A DNA stretch of 64,000 bases from Paenibacillus sp. (GTDB taxonomy: Bacteria > Bacillota > Bacilli > Paenibacillales > NBRC-103111), in NCBI GenBank assembly GCA_031180825.1, contig JAPSLM010000008.1:186001-250000 (forward strand), read 5' to 3'. The notes below the pieces were generated by a model that did no database searches, was not told the origin of the DNA, and was given only the letters and a program-made list of their open reading frames with translations. Positions 16,812-27,007 of the stretch are shown here, piece after piece. Made by a program: the position numbers and the translations under genes. Numbering within the stretch: position 1 is the stretch's first letter; every line of letters starts with the position of its first letter.

Positions 16812-17537
16812 CTAGGCTTGCTCTTTTCCCTGATCTATCAAACGTTTCGCCCGCTCCAGCTCCCGGTCGCTTGGCGTCGGCACATGCTCCAGCGGATAGG
16901 CTTTTCCGAGCCGCTCCCATTTGTACACACCCATCCGGTGATAAGACAGCACCTCCACTTTATGCACATTGCCCAGCGAGCCGATGAAGCGGCCAAGCTC
17001 CAGCAGGTCCGCCGCATCGTCGGTAACGCCCGGGATCAGCACATGGCGGATCCATACCGGCTGTCCGCGGTCCGACAACCAGCGGGCAAACCGGAGTATT
17101 CGTTCGTTCGGCTGGCTTGTGAGCGCCTGATGCTTGTCGCTGCGGATCTGCTTGAGGTCCAGCAGGACCAGATCCGTCACGTCCATCAGTTCCCCGGCAT
17201 GCTCCGGCTCGCAAAAGCCCGACGAGTCCAGCGCGGTGTGCAAATTCCATCGTTTCTTCGCTTCCCGAAACAGCGCGGCCACAAAGGGAGCCTGAAGCGT
17301 AGGTTCGCCGCCGGTCACGGTCAATCCGCCGTTTGAGCTGCGGTAATACGGAAGAAACGGCTCGATCTCGTCCAGCACGGACGCGACCTCTACCATACGG
17401 CCCGCGGCCGTCTCCCACGTATCGGGATTATGGCAAAATCCGCATTGCAGGGCGCAGCCCTGCATAAAGATAACGAAGCGGATCCCCGGCCCGTCTACCG
17501 TGCCGAACGTATCGAGCGAATGGATGCGTCCCTTCAT
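16812..17537 (-). CDS. pflA: Pyruvate formate-lyase activating enzyme
   Basis: A 241-residue radical SAM enzyme that installs the glycyl radical on PflB. The [4Fe-4S] cluster motif CxxxCxxC is C28-ALQ-C32-GF-C35, followed by [16 protein letters not shown] is the SAM-binding GGE region at about residue 74. It overlaps pflB by ATGA, which couples their translation. It is the last gene of the fermentation operon and is followed by a terminator hairpin. Confidence 0.95.
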   Translation of the reverse strand: MKGRIHSLDTFGTVDGPGIRFVIFMQGCALQCGFCHNPDTWETAAGRMVEVASVLDEIEPFLPYYRSSNGGLTVTGGEPTLQAPFVAALFREAKKRWNLHTALDSSGFCEPEHAGELMDVTDLVLLDLKQIRSDKHQALTSQPNERILRFARWLSDRGQPVWIRHVLIPGVTDDAADLLELGRFIGSLGNVHKVEVLSYHRMGVYKWERLGKAYPLEHVPTPSDRELERAKRLIDQGKEQA

Positions 17538-19807
17538 CCGATGGATCCGTGGAACGTCCGGTTGATGACGTCAAGCTGCTGCTCCCGGGTCAGCTTGATG
17601 AAGTTGACGGCATAGCCGGATACGCGGATCGTCAGCTGCGGATATTCCTCCGGATGCTCCATCGCATCGAGCAGCTGCTCGCGGTTGAACACGTTCACGT
17701 TCAAGTGATGGCCGCCGCTTGTCGCGTAGCCGTCCAGCATCGCGACGAGATTTTGCGCTCTTACGTCGGTCTCCCGGCCGAGGGCCTTCGGCACGATGGA
17801 GAACGTGTTCGAGATGCCGTCGAGGCAGTGCTCGTAAGGCAGCTTGGCGACCGATGCCAGCGAAGCGAGCGCGCCTTTGCGGTCGCGGCCGTGCATCGGG
17901 TTCGCCCCCGGAGCGAACGGCTCGCCGGCTTTGCGGCCGTCCGGCGTGCTGCCCGTCTTCTTCCCGTAGACGACGTTCGAGGTAATCGTCAGGACGGACA
18001 TCGTAGGCAGCGCGCCGCGATATGTTTTATGCTTGCGCAGCTTGTTCATAAAGGACTCGGCCAGCTCCACGGCGATCCGGTCGACCCGTTCGTCGTTGTT
18101 GCCGTACTGCGGATACTCGCCGTTAATCTCGAAATCGATGGCGATGCCTTTCTCGTTGCGGATCGGCCGAACCTTCGCATAACGGATGGCGCTCAAGCTG
18201 TCCGCCACGACGGACAAGCCCGCGATGCCGCAAGCCATCGTCCGCAAAATCTCCCGGTCGTGCAGCGCCATCTCCAGCCGCTCGTAGCAGTACTTGTCGT
18301 GCATATAATGAATGACGTTCAGCGTGTTCATGTAGAGCTTCGCGAGCCAATCCAGCACTTTGTCGTATTTGCTCATGACTTCGTCGTACGAGAGCTCATC
18401 CGACGTAATCGGCACCGTCTCCGGTCCGACCTGAATGCCGAGCTTCTCGTCGACGCCTCCGTTGATCGCGTACAGCAGCGCTTTGGCGAGGTTCGCGCGC
18501 GCCCCGAAGAACTGCATCTGCTTGCCGATCCGCATCGCGGAGACGCAGCAGGCGATCCCGTAGTCGTCGCCGAATTGCGGACGCATCAGGTCGTCGTTCT
18601 CGTATTGAATCGAGCTCGTCTCGATTGAAACTTTGGCGCAATATTGCTTAAAGGCATCGGGCAGATCGGCCGACCACAGCACGGTCAAGTTCGGCTCGGG
18701 CGCCGGACCGAGGTTATAGAGCGTGTGCAGGAAGCGGAAGGAGTTCTTCGTTACCCTCGTCACGCCGTTCATTCCCATGCCGCCGACCGCTTCCGTCACC
18801 CATGTCGGATCGCCGCTGAACAGCTCGTTGTAATCCGGCGTGCGCAAAAATTTCACGATCCGCAGCTTCATGACGAAATGGTCGATCAGCTCCTGCGCTT
18901 CTTCCTCCGTCAACGTCCCGTTTTGCAAATCCCTTTCGACGTAGATGTCAAGGAAGCTGGAGACGCGGCCCAAGCTCATCGCGGCGCCGTTCTGCTCCTT
19001 GATTGCCCCAAGGTAAGCAAAGTACAGCCACTGTACCGCTTCCTGCGCATTCGTGGCGGGGACCGAAATGTCGTAGCCGTACGAGAGCGCCATGCGCTTC
19101 AGTTCGTCCAAGCTCCGGATCTGCTCCGACACCTCTTCCCGGGCGCGGATGATGTCCTCGGTGATCGCGTCGGTTTCAAGCTGAAGCAGATCGTTCTTCT
19201 TGTCTGCGATCAGCCGGTCCGTGCCGTAAAGGGCTACGCGGCGGTAGTCGCCGATGATGCGGCCGCGGCCGTAAGCGTCGGGCAGCCCCGTAATGATACC
19301 GGCCTTCCGCGCGGTCTTCATCTCGGTCGTGTAAGCGTCGAATACGCCTTGGTTGTGCGTTTTCCGGATGTCGGTGAACAATTGCACCAGCTCTTCCGGC
19401 AGCTCGTAGCCGTAAGCCTTGCAGGCGTCGACCACCATGCGGATGCCGCCGAACGGCTGGACGGACCGCTTGAGCGGGGCGTCGGTCTGAAGACCGGCGA
19501 TCCGCTCTTTCTCCTTGTCGATGTAACCGGGCGCATGCGATGTGATGGTGGAGACGGTGTGGACGTCGACGTCCAGCACCCCTCCGTTTTCCCGTTCCTT
19601 GCGCATCAGTACGCTAAGCTGCTGCCAAAGCTCCGTCGTCGCTTGCGTCGGTCCGGCCAGAAATTCCGAGCCTCCCGTGTAGGGTGAAATATTCCGGTCG
19701 ATGAAATCCTTCACGTCGATCCGATGCTGCCACTTGCCCGGCACGAACCGGCGCCAGGGCTCCGATTGTTCGGGATTCCGGTTCAATTCCGCTTCTTTCA
19801 AGCTCAT
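17534..19807 (-). CDS. pflB: Formate acetyltransferase (pyruvate formate-lyase)
   Basis: A 757-residue glycyl-radical enzyme converting pyruvate and CoA to acetyl-CoA and formate during anaerobic growth. The adjacent active-site cysteines lie in [14 protein letters not shown], and the glycyl radical loop is RVSGYAV at residues 728-734 (radical Gly731). Length is normal. ATG 19807 follows GGAGA. It lies 31 bases after adhE and overlaps pflA, so all three are in one transcription unit. Confidence 0.97.
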   Translation of the reverse strand: MSLKEAELNRNPEQSEPWRRFVPGKWQHRIDVKDFIDRNISPYTGGSEFLAGPTQATTELWQQLSVLMRKERENGGVLDVDVHTVSTITSHAPGYIDKEKERIAGLQTDAPLKRSVQPFGGIRMVVDACKAYGYELPEELVQLFTDIRKTHNQGVFDAYTTEMKTARKAGIITGLPDAYGRGRIIGDYRRVALYGTDRLIADKKNDLLQLETDAITEDIIRAREEVSEQIRSLDELKRMALSYGYDISVPATNAQEAVQWLYFAYLGAIKEQNGAAMSLGRVSSFLDIYVERDLQNGTLTEEEAQELIDHFVMKLRIVKFLRTPDYNELFSGDPTWVTEAVGGMGMNGVTRVTKNSFRFLHTLYNLGPAPEPNLTVLWSADLPDAFKQYCAKVSIETSSIQYENDDLMRPQFGDDYGIACCVSAMRIGKQMQFFGARANLAKALLYAINGGVDEKLGIQVGPETVPITSDELSYDEVMSKYDKVLDWLAKLYMNTLNVIHYMHDKYCYERLEMALHDREILRTMACGIAGLSVVADSLSAIRYAKVRPIRNEKGIAIDFEINGEYPQYGNNDERVDRIAVELAESFMNKLRKHKTYRGALPTMSVLTITSNVVYGKKTGSTPDGRKAGEPFAPGANPMHGRDRKGALASLASVAKLPYEHCLDGISNTFSIVPKALGRETDVRAQNLVAMLDGYATSGGHHLNVNVFNREQLLDAMEHPEEYPQLTIRVSGYAVNFIKLTREQQLDVINRTFHGSIG

Positions 19808-19838
19808 AGGTAGGTCTCCTCTCCAGGATGTCGTCTTT

Positions 19839-22448
19839 TTATTCGAATTTCCCGTAGAACGCTTTGCGGTAAACGTCCGCCAGCTCCGTCACGAGCGGCA
19901 TCCGCGGATTGGCCGTCGTACATTGGTCCTCGAACGCGCGGTCCGCCAGCACATCCACCTTCGCTTCGAACTCAGTTGGATCGAAGCCGAGATCCTGGAA
20001 TCTCTCCGGAATGCCAAGCGATTGATTCAGCTTGCGCACCGCGGCGATCAGGCTGTTCACGCCTTCTTCCGTCGTCTTCGCCGGCAGGCCCAGCACCCGG
20101 GCAATTTCGGCGTACCGTTTGTCCGCGATGAAATGATTATATTTCGGGAACGAAGCGAACTTGGTCGGCTTCTGCGCGTTATACCGGATCACGTGCGGCA
20201 TCAGAATCGCGTTCGTGCGGCCGTGCGCCGTATGGTATTCGCCGCCCCATTTGTGCGCCAAGCTGTGGTTGATGCCCAAGAAAGCATTGGCGAAAGCCAT
20301 ACCCGCAATCGTCGACGCGTTGTGCATTTTTTCCCGGGCCAGCGGGTCGCCGGTGTGGAACGAATTTTCCAGATGCTCGAATACGAGCTGGATGGCTTTC
20401 ATCGCCAGTCCGTCCGTATAATCGTTCGCCATCACCGAAACATAAGCTTCAATCGCATGGGTCAGCACGTCCATCCCCGTATCCGCAACGGCCGTCTTCG
20501 GCAGGCTGTAGACGAATTCCGGGTCGATGATCGCTACGTCCGGCGTCAGCTCGTAATCGGCAAGCGGGTATTTGGTGTTGCCTTTGTGATTGTCGGTAAT
20601 GACCGCAAAGGAAGTCACTTCCGACCCGGTGCCCGATGTCGTCGGAATGGCGACGAATTTCGCTTTCTGGCCGAGGCGCGGATATTTGTACACCCGCTTG
20701 CGGATATCGAGAAACTTCTGCTTGAGCGAATCGAAGCTCGTATCCGGATATTCGTAGAACAGCCACATCGCTTTGGCCGCGTCCATCGGCGATCCGCCGC
20801 CCAGCGCGATAATGCAGTCCGGCTTGAAGGCGGCCATCCGGGCCGTACCGCGGTCTACCGTATCGACGGACGGATCGGGCTCGACCTCGGAGAACACGTC
20901 GATGGCTGCAGGCTGCTTCCGCTTGCGCAGATAATATTCCAGACGTTCCACATAGCCGAGCTTTACCATCATCGCGTCGGTGACGATCATCACTCGGGTA
21001 ATATCCGGCATTTTCTCCAGATATTGCGTCGAGCCTTTCTCAAAATACACTTTCGGCGGCACCTTGAACCACTGCATATTGACCGTCCTTTCGGCGACAC
21101 GCTTCAGGTTGAGCAGGTTGACGGCGGAAACGTTGGCGGTCGTCGAGTTATGCCCGTAGGAGCCGCAGCCGAGCGTCAGCGAAGGCAGGTTCGTGTTGTA
21201 AATGTCTCCGATCGCACCGTGAGTCGACGGCGCATTGACGATGACGCGCCCGGTTTGCAGTCTCTCCGCAAATGCCTGAATGACTTCCTCGTTCTTGGAA
21301 TGGATGACCGAGGAATGGCCCATGCCGCCGAAGGCGACGACTTCTGCCGCGCGCTCAATGCCTTGCGCCGCATTTTTCACTTTATAGCAAGCAAGTACCG
21401 GGCTCAGCTTCTCCGCGGACAGCGGGTAGGCGTCGCCTACGCCCTTCAGCTCGGCTACGAGCACTTTCGTATCGTCCGGTACCGTGATGCCGGCCATGGC
21501 TGCGATCTTGACGGCCGGCTGGCCGACGATGACCGCGTTGACCGCGCATTTCTCGGGGTTGATCACCAGCTTCGAGACCGCGTCGCTTTCTTCGGCGTTC
21601 AGGAAGTAGCACCCCAGCTCTTTCATCAGCTTTTTGGCCTGCTCGTAAATCGGCTCTTCCAGAATAACCGCTTGCTCGGAGGCGCAAATCATCCCGTTGT
21701 CGAATGTCTTGGACAGAATCAGGTCCGTTACCGCCTGCGGCAGATCAGCCGTCTTCTCGATAAAGCAAGGAACGTTGCCCGGCCCTACCCCAAGCGCCGG
21801 CTTGCCGGTGCTGTAGGCCGCCTTCACCATGGAGGAGCCACCGGTCGCAAGCACCAGCGCCACGTCCGGATGGTTCATCAGAAGCTGGGTCGCCTCGACG
21901 GACGGATTCTCTACCCACTGGATCGCGTGCTCCGGCGCTCCGCGCTTCACGGCCGCTTCCAGCAGCGTAAAGGCTGCCGCGACGCTGGAGCGCTGCGCCG
22001 ACGGATGGAACGCGAAGATGATCGGGTTGCGCGTTTTGGCGGCGATCAGCGACTTGAACATCGTCGTCGACGTCGGGTTCGTGACCGGCGTAACCCCGGC
22101 GATGATCCCCACCGGCTCGGCTACCGTCTTGTAATGCTCGTACGGGTTGTTATCGATCACGCCGACCGTCTTGCTATGCTTGATGCTGTGGTAAATGTAC
22201 TCGGTAGCGAAAATGTTTTTCGTAATTTTGTCCTCGTACACCCCGCGGCCGGTTTCTTCCACCGCCATCTTCGCGAGCGTCATATGCCGGTCGAGCCCGG
22301 AGAGCGCCATATGCTGCACGATGTCGTCCACTTGAGCTTGATCCAGCTTCAGATACGCTTCCTGCGCCTTTCTTGCCCGGGCTACGAGCTTGTTTACTTC
22401 CTCGAGCGCGGCTGCTTTGGCGTCGGGTTTCCCTTCTTTTACGGCCAT
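19839..22448 (-). CDS. adhE: Bifunctional acetaldehyde-CoA/alcohol dehydrogenase
   Basis: An 869-residue fusion reducing acetyl-CoA to ethanol in two NADH-dependent steps. The N-terminal CoA-acylating aldehyde dehydrogenase contains the catalytic Cys in [13 protein letters not shown]. The C-terminal iron-type alcohol dehydrogenase contains [13 protein letters not shown] and the iron-binding His segments [15 protein letters not shown] and HGRTNA. ATG 22448 is chosen because GGAGGAAG precedes it. It regenerates NAD beside pflBA in the fermentation operon. Confidence 0.96.
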   Translation of the reverse strand: MAVKEGKPDAKAAALEEVNKLVARARKAQEAYLKLDQAQVDDIVQHMALSGLDRHMTLAKMAVEETGRGVYEDKITKNIFATEYIYHSIKHSKTVGVIDNNPYEHYKTVAEPVGIIAGVTPVTNPTSTTMFKSLIAAKTRNPIIFAFHPSAQRSSVAAAFTLLEAAVKRGAPEHAIQWVENPSVEATQLLMNHPDVALVLATGGSSMVKAAYSTGKPALGVGPGNVPCFIEKTADLPQAVTDLILSKTFDNGMICASEQAVILEEPIYEQAKKLMKELGCYFLNAEESDAVSKLVINPEKCAVNAVIVGQPAVKIAAMAGITVPDDTKVLVAELKGVGDAYPLSAEKLSPVLACYKVKNAAQGIERAAEVVAFGGMGHSSVIHSKNEEVIQAFAERLQTGRVIVNAPSTHGAIGDIYNTNLPSLTLGCGSYGHNSTTANVSAVNLLNLKRVAERTVNMQWFKVPPKVYFEKGSTQYLEKMPDITRVMIVTDAMMVKLGYVERLEYYLRKRKQPAAIDVFSEVEPDPSVDTVDRGTARMAAFKPDCIIALGGGSPMDAAKAMWLFYEYPDTSFDSLKQKFLDIRKRVYKYPRLGQKAKFVAIPTTSGTGSEVTSFAVITDNHKGNTKYPLADYELTPDVAIIDPEFVYSLPKTAVADTGMDVLTHAIEAYVSVMANDYTDGLAMKAIQLVFEHLENSFHTGDPLAREKMHNASTIAGMAFANAFLGINHSLAHKWGGEYHTAHGRTNAILMPHVIRYNAQKPTKFASFPKYNHFIADKRYAEIARVLGLPAKTTEEGVNSLIAAVRKLNQSLGIPERFQDLGFDPTEFEAKVDVLADRAFEDQCTTANPRMPLVTELADVYRKAFYGKFE

Positions 22449-22477
22449 CGATTCTTCCTCCATTCGTGTCGGTTGCG

Positions 22478-22612
22478 TTATGGTTGTTGGTTCGGGTCCG
22501 GTTTGTCCGGAGCTGACGGCGGAACGACGCGGCAGTCGGTGCAAATCCACGAAGTGCCTTTCGGGCCTTCGCCCTTCGTTTTGCCGCATTGCTCGCAGGT
22601 GATCAGCATCAT
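22478..22612 (-). CDS. Small zinc-ribbon peptide upstream of adhE
   Basis: A 44-residue peptide with two CxxC knuckles, TCEQCGK near the start and CTDCR about 18 residues later, then a proline-rich tail. Consecutive ATG codons at 22612 and 22609 follow AAGGAGG. It lies between hemerythrin and adhE, 29 bases before adhE, so it belongs to the FNR-controlled unit. It could be a metal-binding or redox accessory, but function is unknown. Start could also be 22609. Confidence 0.65.
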   Translation of the reverse strand: MMLITCEQCGKTKGEGPKGTSWICTDCRVVPPSAPDKPDPNQQP

Positions 22613-22659
22613 CGGCATCCTCCTTCCTCAGGCCTGAATCCGTTAATCCATGCTGTATA

Positions 22660-23190
22660 TTAAGAGAATAAGCTATCGATATCGTCGAGGATCTGTTCGG
22701 CCATCGGGTAAACGATGTCTTCCTCCAGATTCAGATGCTCGTTCAAAATGAGGCAAGCTTGGATCAGATGCGAGCTCGTTTCCCGGATCGCTTCCCGGCT
22801 CGGCAAGGATAACCGGTCCACCGATTCGACGAACGAGTCGATGAACGTTTCCGCAAGCTCGTGATCCTTTTCCATTACCCAGAAGGACGGCATCATGGAC
22901 GGACCGGAATATTTATTGAAATAACTGCAAAGTAAAGGAAACAGCTCCCGCTCCTCCCAGGTCGCATGCCGGTCCAATTCGGTGCGGAAATCGGTAATTT
23001 CCTCCCGCAGCTGCTGGAGAAGCGCCATCGCTTCCGGAACAGATTTCATCTTGCCGACCGTTTGGGCCTTGGCCTGCACCGCGGACAGCCGGATTTTTAA
23101 GGCATCGTGCTCTTCCTTGAGACGGTCCACCGCATCCATAAACCGGGTCGGACGCGCGCTTTGAACGCTGGCTTCCGTAATCGTACTCAT
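22660..23190 (-). CDS. Hemerythrin HHE-domain protein
   Basis: A 176-residue four-helix protein of the hemerythrin-like cation-binding family. Candidate di-iron ligands are in KEEHDAL, LDRHATWEERELFP, MEKDHELAE and NEHLNLEEDIVYP. Such proteins sense or buffer oxygen or nitric oxide, or help iron-sulfur repair. ATG 23190 follows GAGGAGG. It is the first gene of the operon with adhE-pflB-pflA, with an FNR site at the class II position, consistent with a role in the shift to anaerobic growth. Confidence 0.88.
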   Translation of the reverse strand: MSTITEASVQSARPTRFMDAVDRLKEEHDALKIRLSAVQAKAQTVGKMKSVPEAMALLQQLREEITDFRTELDRHATWEERELFPLLCSYFNKYSGPSMMPSFWVMEKDHELAETFIDSFVESVDRLSLPSREAIRETSSHLIQACLILNEHLNLEEDIVYPMAEQILDDIDSLFS

Positions 23191-23223
23191 TGAAACAATC
23201 CTCCTCGTATTGGGATTGCCTTC

Positions 23224-23266
23224 ATTGTAACCCCGTTGGAAGAAATACACTGTGAAAAAAATCACT
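23224..23266 (-). promoter_or_regulatory. FNR-activated promoter of the fermentation operon
   Basis: TGTGA-N6-TCACT at 23251-23266 matches nine of ten positions of the Bacillus FNR consensus TGTGA-N6-TCACA. A -10 element TACAAT lies at 23229-23224 on the minus strand. The implied transcription start near 23217 is about 41.5 bases from the dyad centre, the standard class II activator position. The first gene starts at 23190. Confidence 0.8.
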
Positions 23267-23346
23267 AGTCACAAAAGGGACATAATCCGACAACGGATCA
23301 TTTCAACATATTTCGATATGATTCGACATTACCTTTTGGAGCAAGC

Positions 23347-23378
23347 AAAAAAAGAGCTCGGTCTATCGACTATAGACC
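23347..23378 (-). terminator. Intrinsic terminator of the spore-protein gene
   Basis: GGTCTAT pairs with ATAGACC around AGTCG, followed on the minus strand by GAGCTCTTTTTTT. It lies about 45 bases after the spore-protein stop. Confidence 0.85.
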
Positions 23379-23421
23379 GGCCCTTTCGGTGGAACTTCGT
23401 GTTATGCGGTTGTTCTGCGGG

Positions 23422-23700
23422 TCAGCGCTTGGCCAGCTGTTCCTGGGCGAGCCGAACCATCTCGCGCACCATGCTTCCGCCGATCGGTCCGCCGATCTTG
23501 CCAGCCTGTTCGGTCGAGAGCCGGCCGTTATTTCCGGGGCTCAGCGGTATCCCGAGCGTCTTGGCCACCTCGTATTTCACCAAATCCGGGCGATTCGGAT
23601 CGACCGCATACCCTTTCCGGCGCATGACCTCCAACTTCAACCGGTCCAGCGCCTGATTCGCTCCGGGCACGACCGGCGGGCGGCTGCGTCTTCTTGCCAT
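23422..23700 (-). CDS. Alpha/beta-type small acid-soluble spore protein
   Basis: A 92-residue SASP that coats forespore DNA. Family segments are VVPGANQALDRLKLEV, the GPR-protease-type region VKYEVAKTLGIPL, and the C-terminal GKIGGPIGGSMVREMVRLAQ. It is longer than classical SASPs because of an insert (MRRKGYAVDPNRPDL) after the first helix. ATG 23700 is preferred to 23706, which sits on the AAAGGAGG site. Expression by sigma-G in the forespore is expected from the family. Confidence 0.9.
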   Translation of the reverse strand: MARRRSRPPVVPGANQALDRLKLEVMRRKGYAVDPNRPDLVKYEVAKTLGIPLSPGNNGRLSTEQAGKIGGPIGGSMVREMVRLAQEQLAKR

Positions 23701-23818
23701 CGTCATTCCTCCTTTGTTTCCCACTTGCAGGAACATTTGTTCCCTTGTATACTTTAACCCAACAAACAGAACATATATTCTTATATTCATTCTAAAAATG
23801 GAGGTGCTCTCCTTGCCG

Positions 23819-24763
23819 ATGCAAACCCGATACGAGCCTGTCCGCGCCAAGCAGCTGCTGAATCCCGTTAAAGCCCCGTCCATGCCCTTCGACTGGTCGA
23901 TCAATCCGTACCGCGGCTGCCAGCACGGCTGCAGCTTCTGCTATGCCCGTTCGACCCATGCCTTCCTCGGAATGGAAGCCGACGATACGTTCCAGCATCA
24001 TATCTTATATAAGAACAACGCGCCGGAAGCGCTGAAAGCGCAAGTCGAACGGATGCTGCGCGCCAAAGGCGGCAGAAGCAGACTGGGCCGAATCGCCATC
24101 GGTACCGCTACAGACCCTTACCAGCCGCTCGAGGGCCGATTGAAGCTTACGCGCCAATGTCTCGAAGTGCTCGCCGCCTACCGGCTTCCGGTCAGCATCA
24201 CGACGCGCTCTCCCTTGATTTTGCGCGATATCGATTTGCTCCGCAAGCTGCCCGGAAGCTCCGTCAACATTAGCCTGAATACGCTCGACAAGCGCATTTG
24301 GCGCAGCTTCGAGCCGATGTCCCCCGCGCCGGCCCAGCGGATCAAGGCGCTTCGAGGGTTAAGGCAGGAAGGCATCGAAGCGGGAATTTTTATGGCTCCG
24401 ATCCTGCCCTTCCTGACCGACCGGCCGGAACATCTGGAGCAGGTCGCAGAGCAGGCCGCCGAAGCCCAAGCGTGCTTCGTGATGGGGTCGGTGCTCCGTT
24501 TGAACACGTCCGAAGTGAGGTCGTGGTTTTTGGGCACGCTTCGGAATGCATACCCCCATTTGGTCAGGTCGTATGCCGATTGGTACGGACATTCCCCGAC
24601 CGCCCCGAAAGCGTACCGGGAGCAGGTCCGCACCCGGCTTGACCGGCTTCTTGAGCGGCATGGGATTCCCGCGTACGTGTCTGCCTTGGAAGCAAAGCCG
24701 GCTCCGACGGCAAGCCCCGAAGAAGACAAGCCGGTGCAGTTGGCTTTTGCGCTTGATCTATGA
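23819..24763 (+). CDS. SPL-family radical SAM protein
   Basis: A 314-residue radical SAM protein of the spore photoproduct lyase-related (Rv2578c-like) group. The cluster motif CxxxCxxC is in RGCQHGCSFCYAR at about residues 33-45; IAIGTATDPYQPLEGRLKLT is a group hallmark. This is not the motif context of canonical SplB, so DNA photoproduct repair is not assured. Start is ATG 23819 or TTG 23813; GGAGGTG precedes both. It is divergent from a spore-protein gene. Confidence 0.8.
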   Translation: MQTRYEPVRAKQLLNPVKAPSMPFDWSINPYRGCQHGCSFCYARSTHAFLGMEADDTFQHHILYKNNAPEALKAQVERMLRAKGGRSRLGRIAIGTATDPYQPLEGRLKLTRQCLEVLAAYRLPVSITTRSPLILRDIDLLRKLPGSSVNISLNTLDKRIWRSFEPMSPAPAQRIKALRGLRQEGIEAGIFMAPILPFLTDRPEHLEQVAEQAAEAQACFVMGSVLRLNTSEVRSWFLGTLRNAYPHLVRSYADWYGHSPTAPKAYREQVRTRLDRLLERHGIPAYVSALEAKPAPTASPEEDKPVQLAFALDL

Positions 24764-25228
24764 GGACTTGCGAAATCCTTTCCACAAGCGGTACAAAAAA
24801 AACAAAACCCCGCCCCATAGAAGGATCCCGAGAATCGAGAACCCTCCGTGTACCGGCGCAACCCCTCCGCCGAACAAGCCGAACGGGTTCAGAATGCTGC
24901 TAAGCAGCGCCCCCGCCGCAAAGCCCCCTAGAATGCCGCCCAACCCGCCCCGGGCCGGAGCCGGAGCCGGTGCGGGAGTCGCCGGGGCAGGGCGGACATT
25001 ACCCGCGGGGGTTCTTGCGCCGGGCGCCGGCGTATATCCCCTTCGGCCGCCGGTATAGCCCCCTCTTCCCGAACGGTAAGCCTCCGTCCGATAAGTGCCT
25101 TGGGGATCGCCAAGCATATCGATATCTTCCTGGCTGTAAGGAACCGGGAGGCTTCCCTCCTGTGCGGCCGCCGGGCCGGATAATGCGCATAGAAGAATGA
25201 TCCAAAACGAAAGCAACAACTTTTTCAT
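24758..25228 (-). CDS. Secreted or membrane Gly/Ala/Pro-rich protein
   Basis: A 156-residue protein with a clear signal peptide (KKLLLSFWIILLCALSGPAAAQ), a Gly/Tyr/Arg-rich and then Pro/Ala-rich low-complexity linker (about 55-95), a Gly-rich hydrophobic stretch, and a final membrane helix with a basic end (LYRLWKGFRKSS). ATG 25228 follows GAAGGAGGTG. It overlaps the radical SAM gene convergently by 6 bases. Family not recognised; similar proteins are found in Paenibacillus. Confidence 0.65.
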   Translation of the reverse strand: MKKLLLSFWIILLCALSGPAAAQEGSLPVPYSQEDIDMLGDPQGTYRTEAYRSGRGGYTGGRRGYTPAPGARTPAGNVRPAPATPAPAPAPARGGLGGILGGFAAGALLSSILNPFGLFGGGVAPVHGGFSILGILLWGGVLFFLYRLWKGFRKSS

Positions 25229-25637
25229 GCCACACCTCCTTCTTCAGGCAGCGATAGGTAAAGTATCCGTCCGAAGGATGGAGGCTATGCATTATGGGTC
25301 AAACAAAGGCGCAAGCAAAAATCCTCCGCATGCCTCAACATCGTCCGGCCGTTCTTCTGAAATAAGAAGAACGGCCTATTCGGCGATGACCCGCTTCTAT
25401 TTTCCATCCGCCCCTTCCCTTGGAAGTAAGAACCATAAAAAGATGAATGTATTTGGAGATTTAAGCCGAAAAATAGCAATGTATTCGTTTTATTGAATTT
25501 TGTAGCAGTTTTACATGAAATGGATCGTCCACTATGATAGCTAAAAAGGACCAGGTTTTGAAAAATAAACCTGATCCCGAGCCAAACAGGCCGCCGTTTC
25601 AAGAACCGGATAAAGAAGAACGTGGAGGGAGTAGGAA
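25229..25637. other. Intergenic region upstream of the exopolysaccharide cluster
   Basis: 409 bases without a convincing gene. It carries a perfect 12-pair hairpin (25347-25358 with 25365-25376, GGCCGTTCTTCT arm, no T-tract) and an AT-rich promoter-like stretch at 25430-25550. A 45-codon frame from ATG 25531 has no ribosome site and runs into the next gene. Confidence 0.5.
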
Positions 25638-26963
25638 ATGCAGTACGTTTTATATGTCACCACCATCGTGTTCCTAGTCTTTCAGCTGTTGTACACGGTT
25701 ATTCCTTTGCTGTTCAGCAAAGTGAAGAAGCTCGACGAAAGCCTGCCCGAGAAGTCCGTTTCGGTGCTGGTTCCCGCTTACAACGAAGAGCTGACGATCA
25801 AAAATTGCATCGATGCGATGAACGGTCTGAACTACCGCAATCACGAGATTATTATCATCAATGACGGTTCCAAGGACAATACGCTGTCTAAGCTTCACGA
25901 GCTGTTAGCTCTGGAACCCCGGCACCGGGAGCCCGGCGGACAGCTTGTGTATAAGCCGGTGAAAGGCTTCTATCAATCTGCGAACGATCCTAAAATTTTC
26001 GTCATCGACAAGCAAAACGGCGGCAAAGCGGACTCGTTGAACGCAGGCATTGATTACGCCGTATCCGACATCGTGATTACGCTTGATGCCGACAGTATGC
26101 TTGAAGCCCGTTCCCTTCGGTATGTAAGCCAATATTTCCACGACCCGGACGTCATCGCTTTGGGCGGCACGGTGAAGATCGTGCAAGGCGCGAAAAAAAA
26201 GAACGGCGTCATCGTCGAGAAATTTACGGGAAAAGGCATCATCAAGAGCCAGATCATCAACTATATCCACGGCTTCTACGTCCGGAAGCTGACGCAATCC
26301 GTCTTTAATTCCATCGTCGTGATATCCGGCGCGTTCGGTGCGTTTTACAAGGATATTCTCGTCCGGGTGAACGGCTTTCGCAGTACGGTCGGCGAAGACA
26401 TCGATATTACCCTGAAAATTCACGAATATATGAAAGCGAACCGGTTGCGGAAAAAGCTCGTGTACGCGCCGGAGGCGGTCTGCTATACCGAATGCCCGGA
26501 AAATATGGCAAATTTCTACAAGCAGCGGATTCGTTGGCAAAAAGCGTTCATCGATTGCATCCTTCTTTATTGGTCCAAGCTTTCGCATCACTTCAACCGG
26601 GGCGTCAGTTTGTTTTTTGCCATCGACGGATTTGTTCTCGGTACGATTTCGGCCTTCACCAGTTTGATTTATATCGTTCAGTTGCTGATGAGCGGTCAAA
26701 ACTTGGGGCATGCGCTGATCCTGTTCGCCATTACGGTCGCCGTCAATGCCGTGCAGATGATCATCGCCTTTTACCTGTGCAAAAAATTCGGAAGCACGTA
26801 CACCCTGAAGGATTACATCCGCATGTTCCTCTTCAGCCAGGCGGAGCTGCTGACCTACCGGAACGTCCTGCTGTATATCAATATTGTCGGAACGCTCAAG
26901 TATTTCGACAACGACGAAGGCTGGGGATATGTGGAGCGTAAAGGCGTCGCTTCGATAAGCTAA
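25638..26963 (+). CDS. Processive family-2 glycosyltransferase (PgaC/IcaA-like)
   Basis: A 441-residue membrane polysaccharide synthase. An N-terminal helix precedes a GT2 domain with VSVLVPAYNEE, IIIINDGSKDN, the donor-site TLDADSML, VNGFRSTVGEDIDI (catalytic Asp) and the QxxRW motif QRIRW at about residue 297. Two or more helices close the C-terminus. This layout matches poly-N-acetylglucosamine, hyaluronan and cellulose synthases. ATG follows GGAGGGAG. It is first in a three-gene cluster with an acyltransferase and a GH18 hydrolase; poly-GlcNAc-like export is inferred. Confidence 0.85.
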   Translation: MQYVLYVTTIVFLVFQLLYTVIPLLFSKVKKLDESLPEKSVSVLVPAYNEELTIKNCIDAMNGLNYRNHEIIIINDGSKDNTLSKLHELLALEPRHREPGGQLVYKPVKGFYQSANDPKIFVIDKQNGGKADSLNAGIDYAVSDIVITLDADSMLEARSLRYVSQYFHDPDVIALGGTVKIVQGAKKKNGVIVEKFTGKGIIKSQIINYIHGFYVRKLTQSVFNSIVVISGAFGAFYKDILVRVNGFRSTVGEDIDITLKIHEYMKANRLRKKLVYAPEAVCYTECPENMANFYKQRIRWQKAFIDCILLYWSKLSHHFNRGVSLFFAIDGFVLGTISAFTSLIYIVQLLMSGQNLGHALILFAITVAVNAVQMIIAFYLCKKFGSTYTLKDYIRMFLFSQAELLTYRNVLLYINIVGTLKYFDNDEGWGYVERKGVASIS

Positions 26964-27007
26964 ACCTATACAACTCATTGTGACGATAGACTCGGTAGGA
27001 GGATGCC

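Noticed and set aside
19701-22637. A 978-codon open frame on the plus strand opposite adhE and pflB
   Set aside because: It is the antisense shadow of adhE and the start of pflB in GC-rich codon usage. It has no ribosome site and no recognisable domains.
25531-25671. 45-codon frame MIAKKDQVLKNKPDPEPNRP just before the GT2 gene
   Set aside because: There is no ribosome site, it overlaps the GT2 start, and no homologue is recognised.
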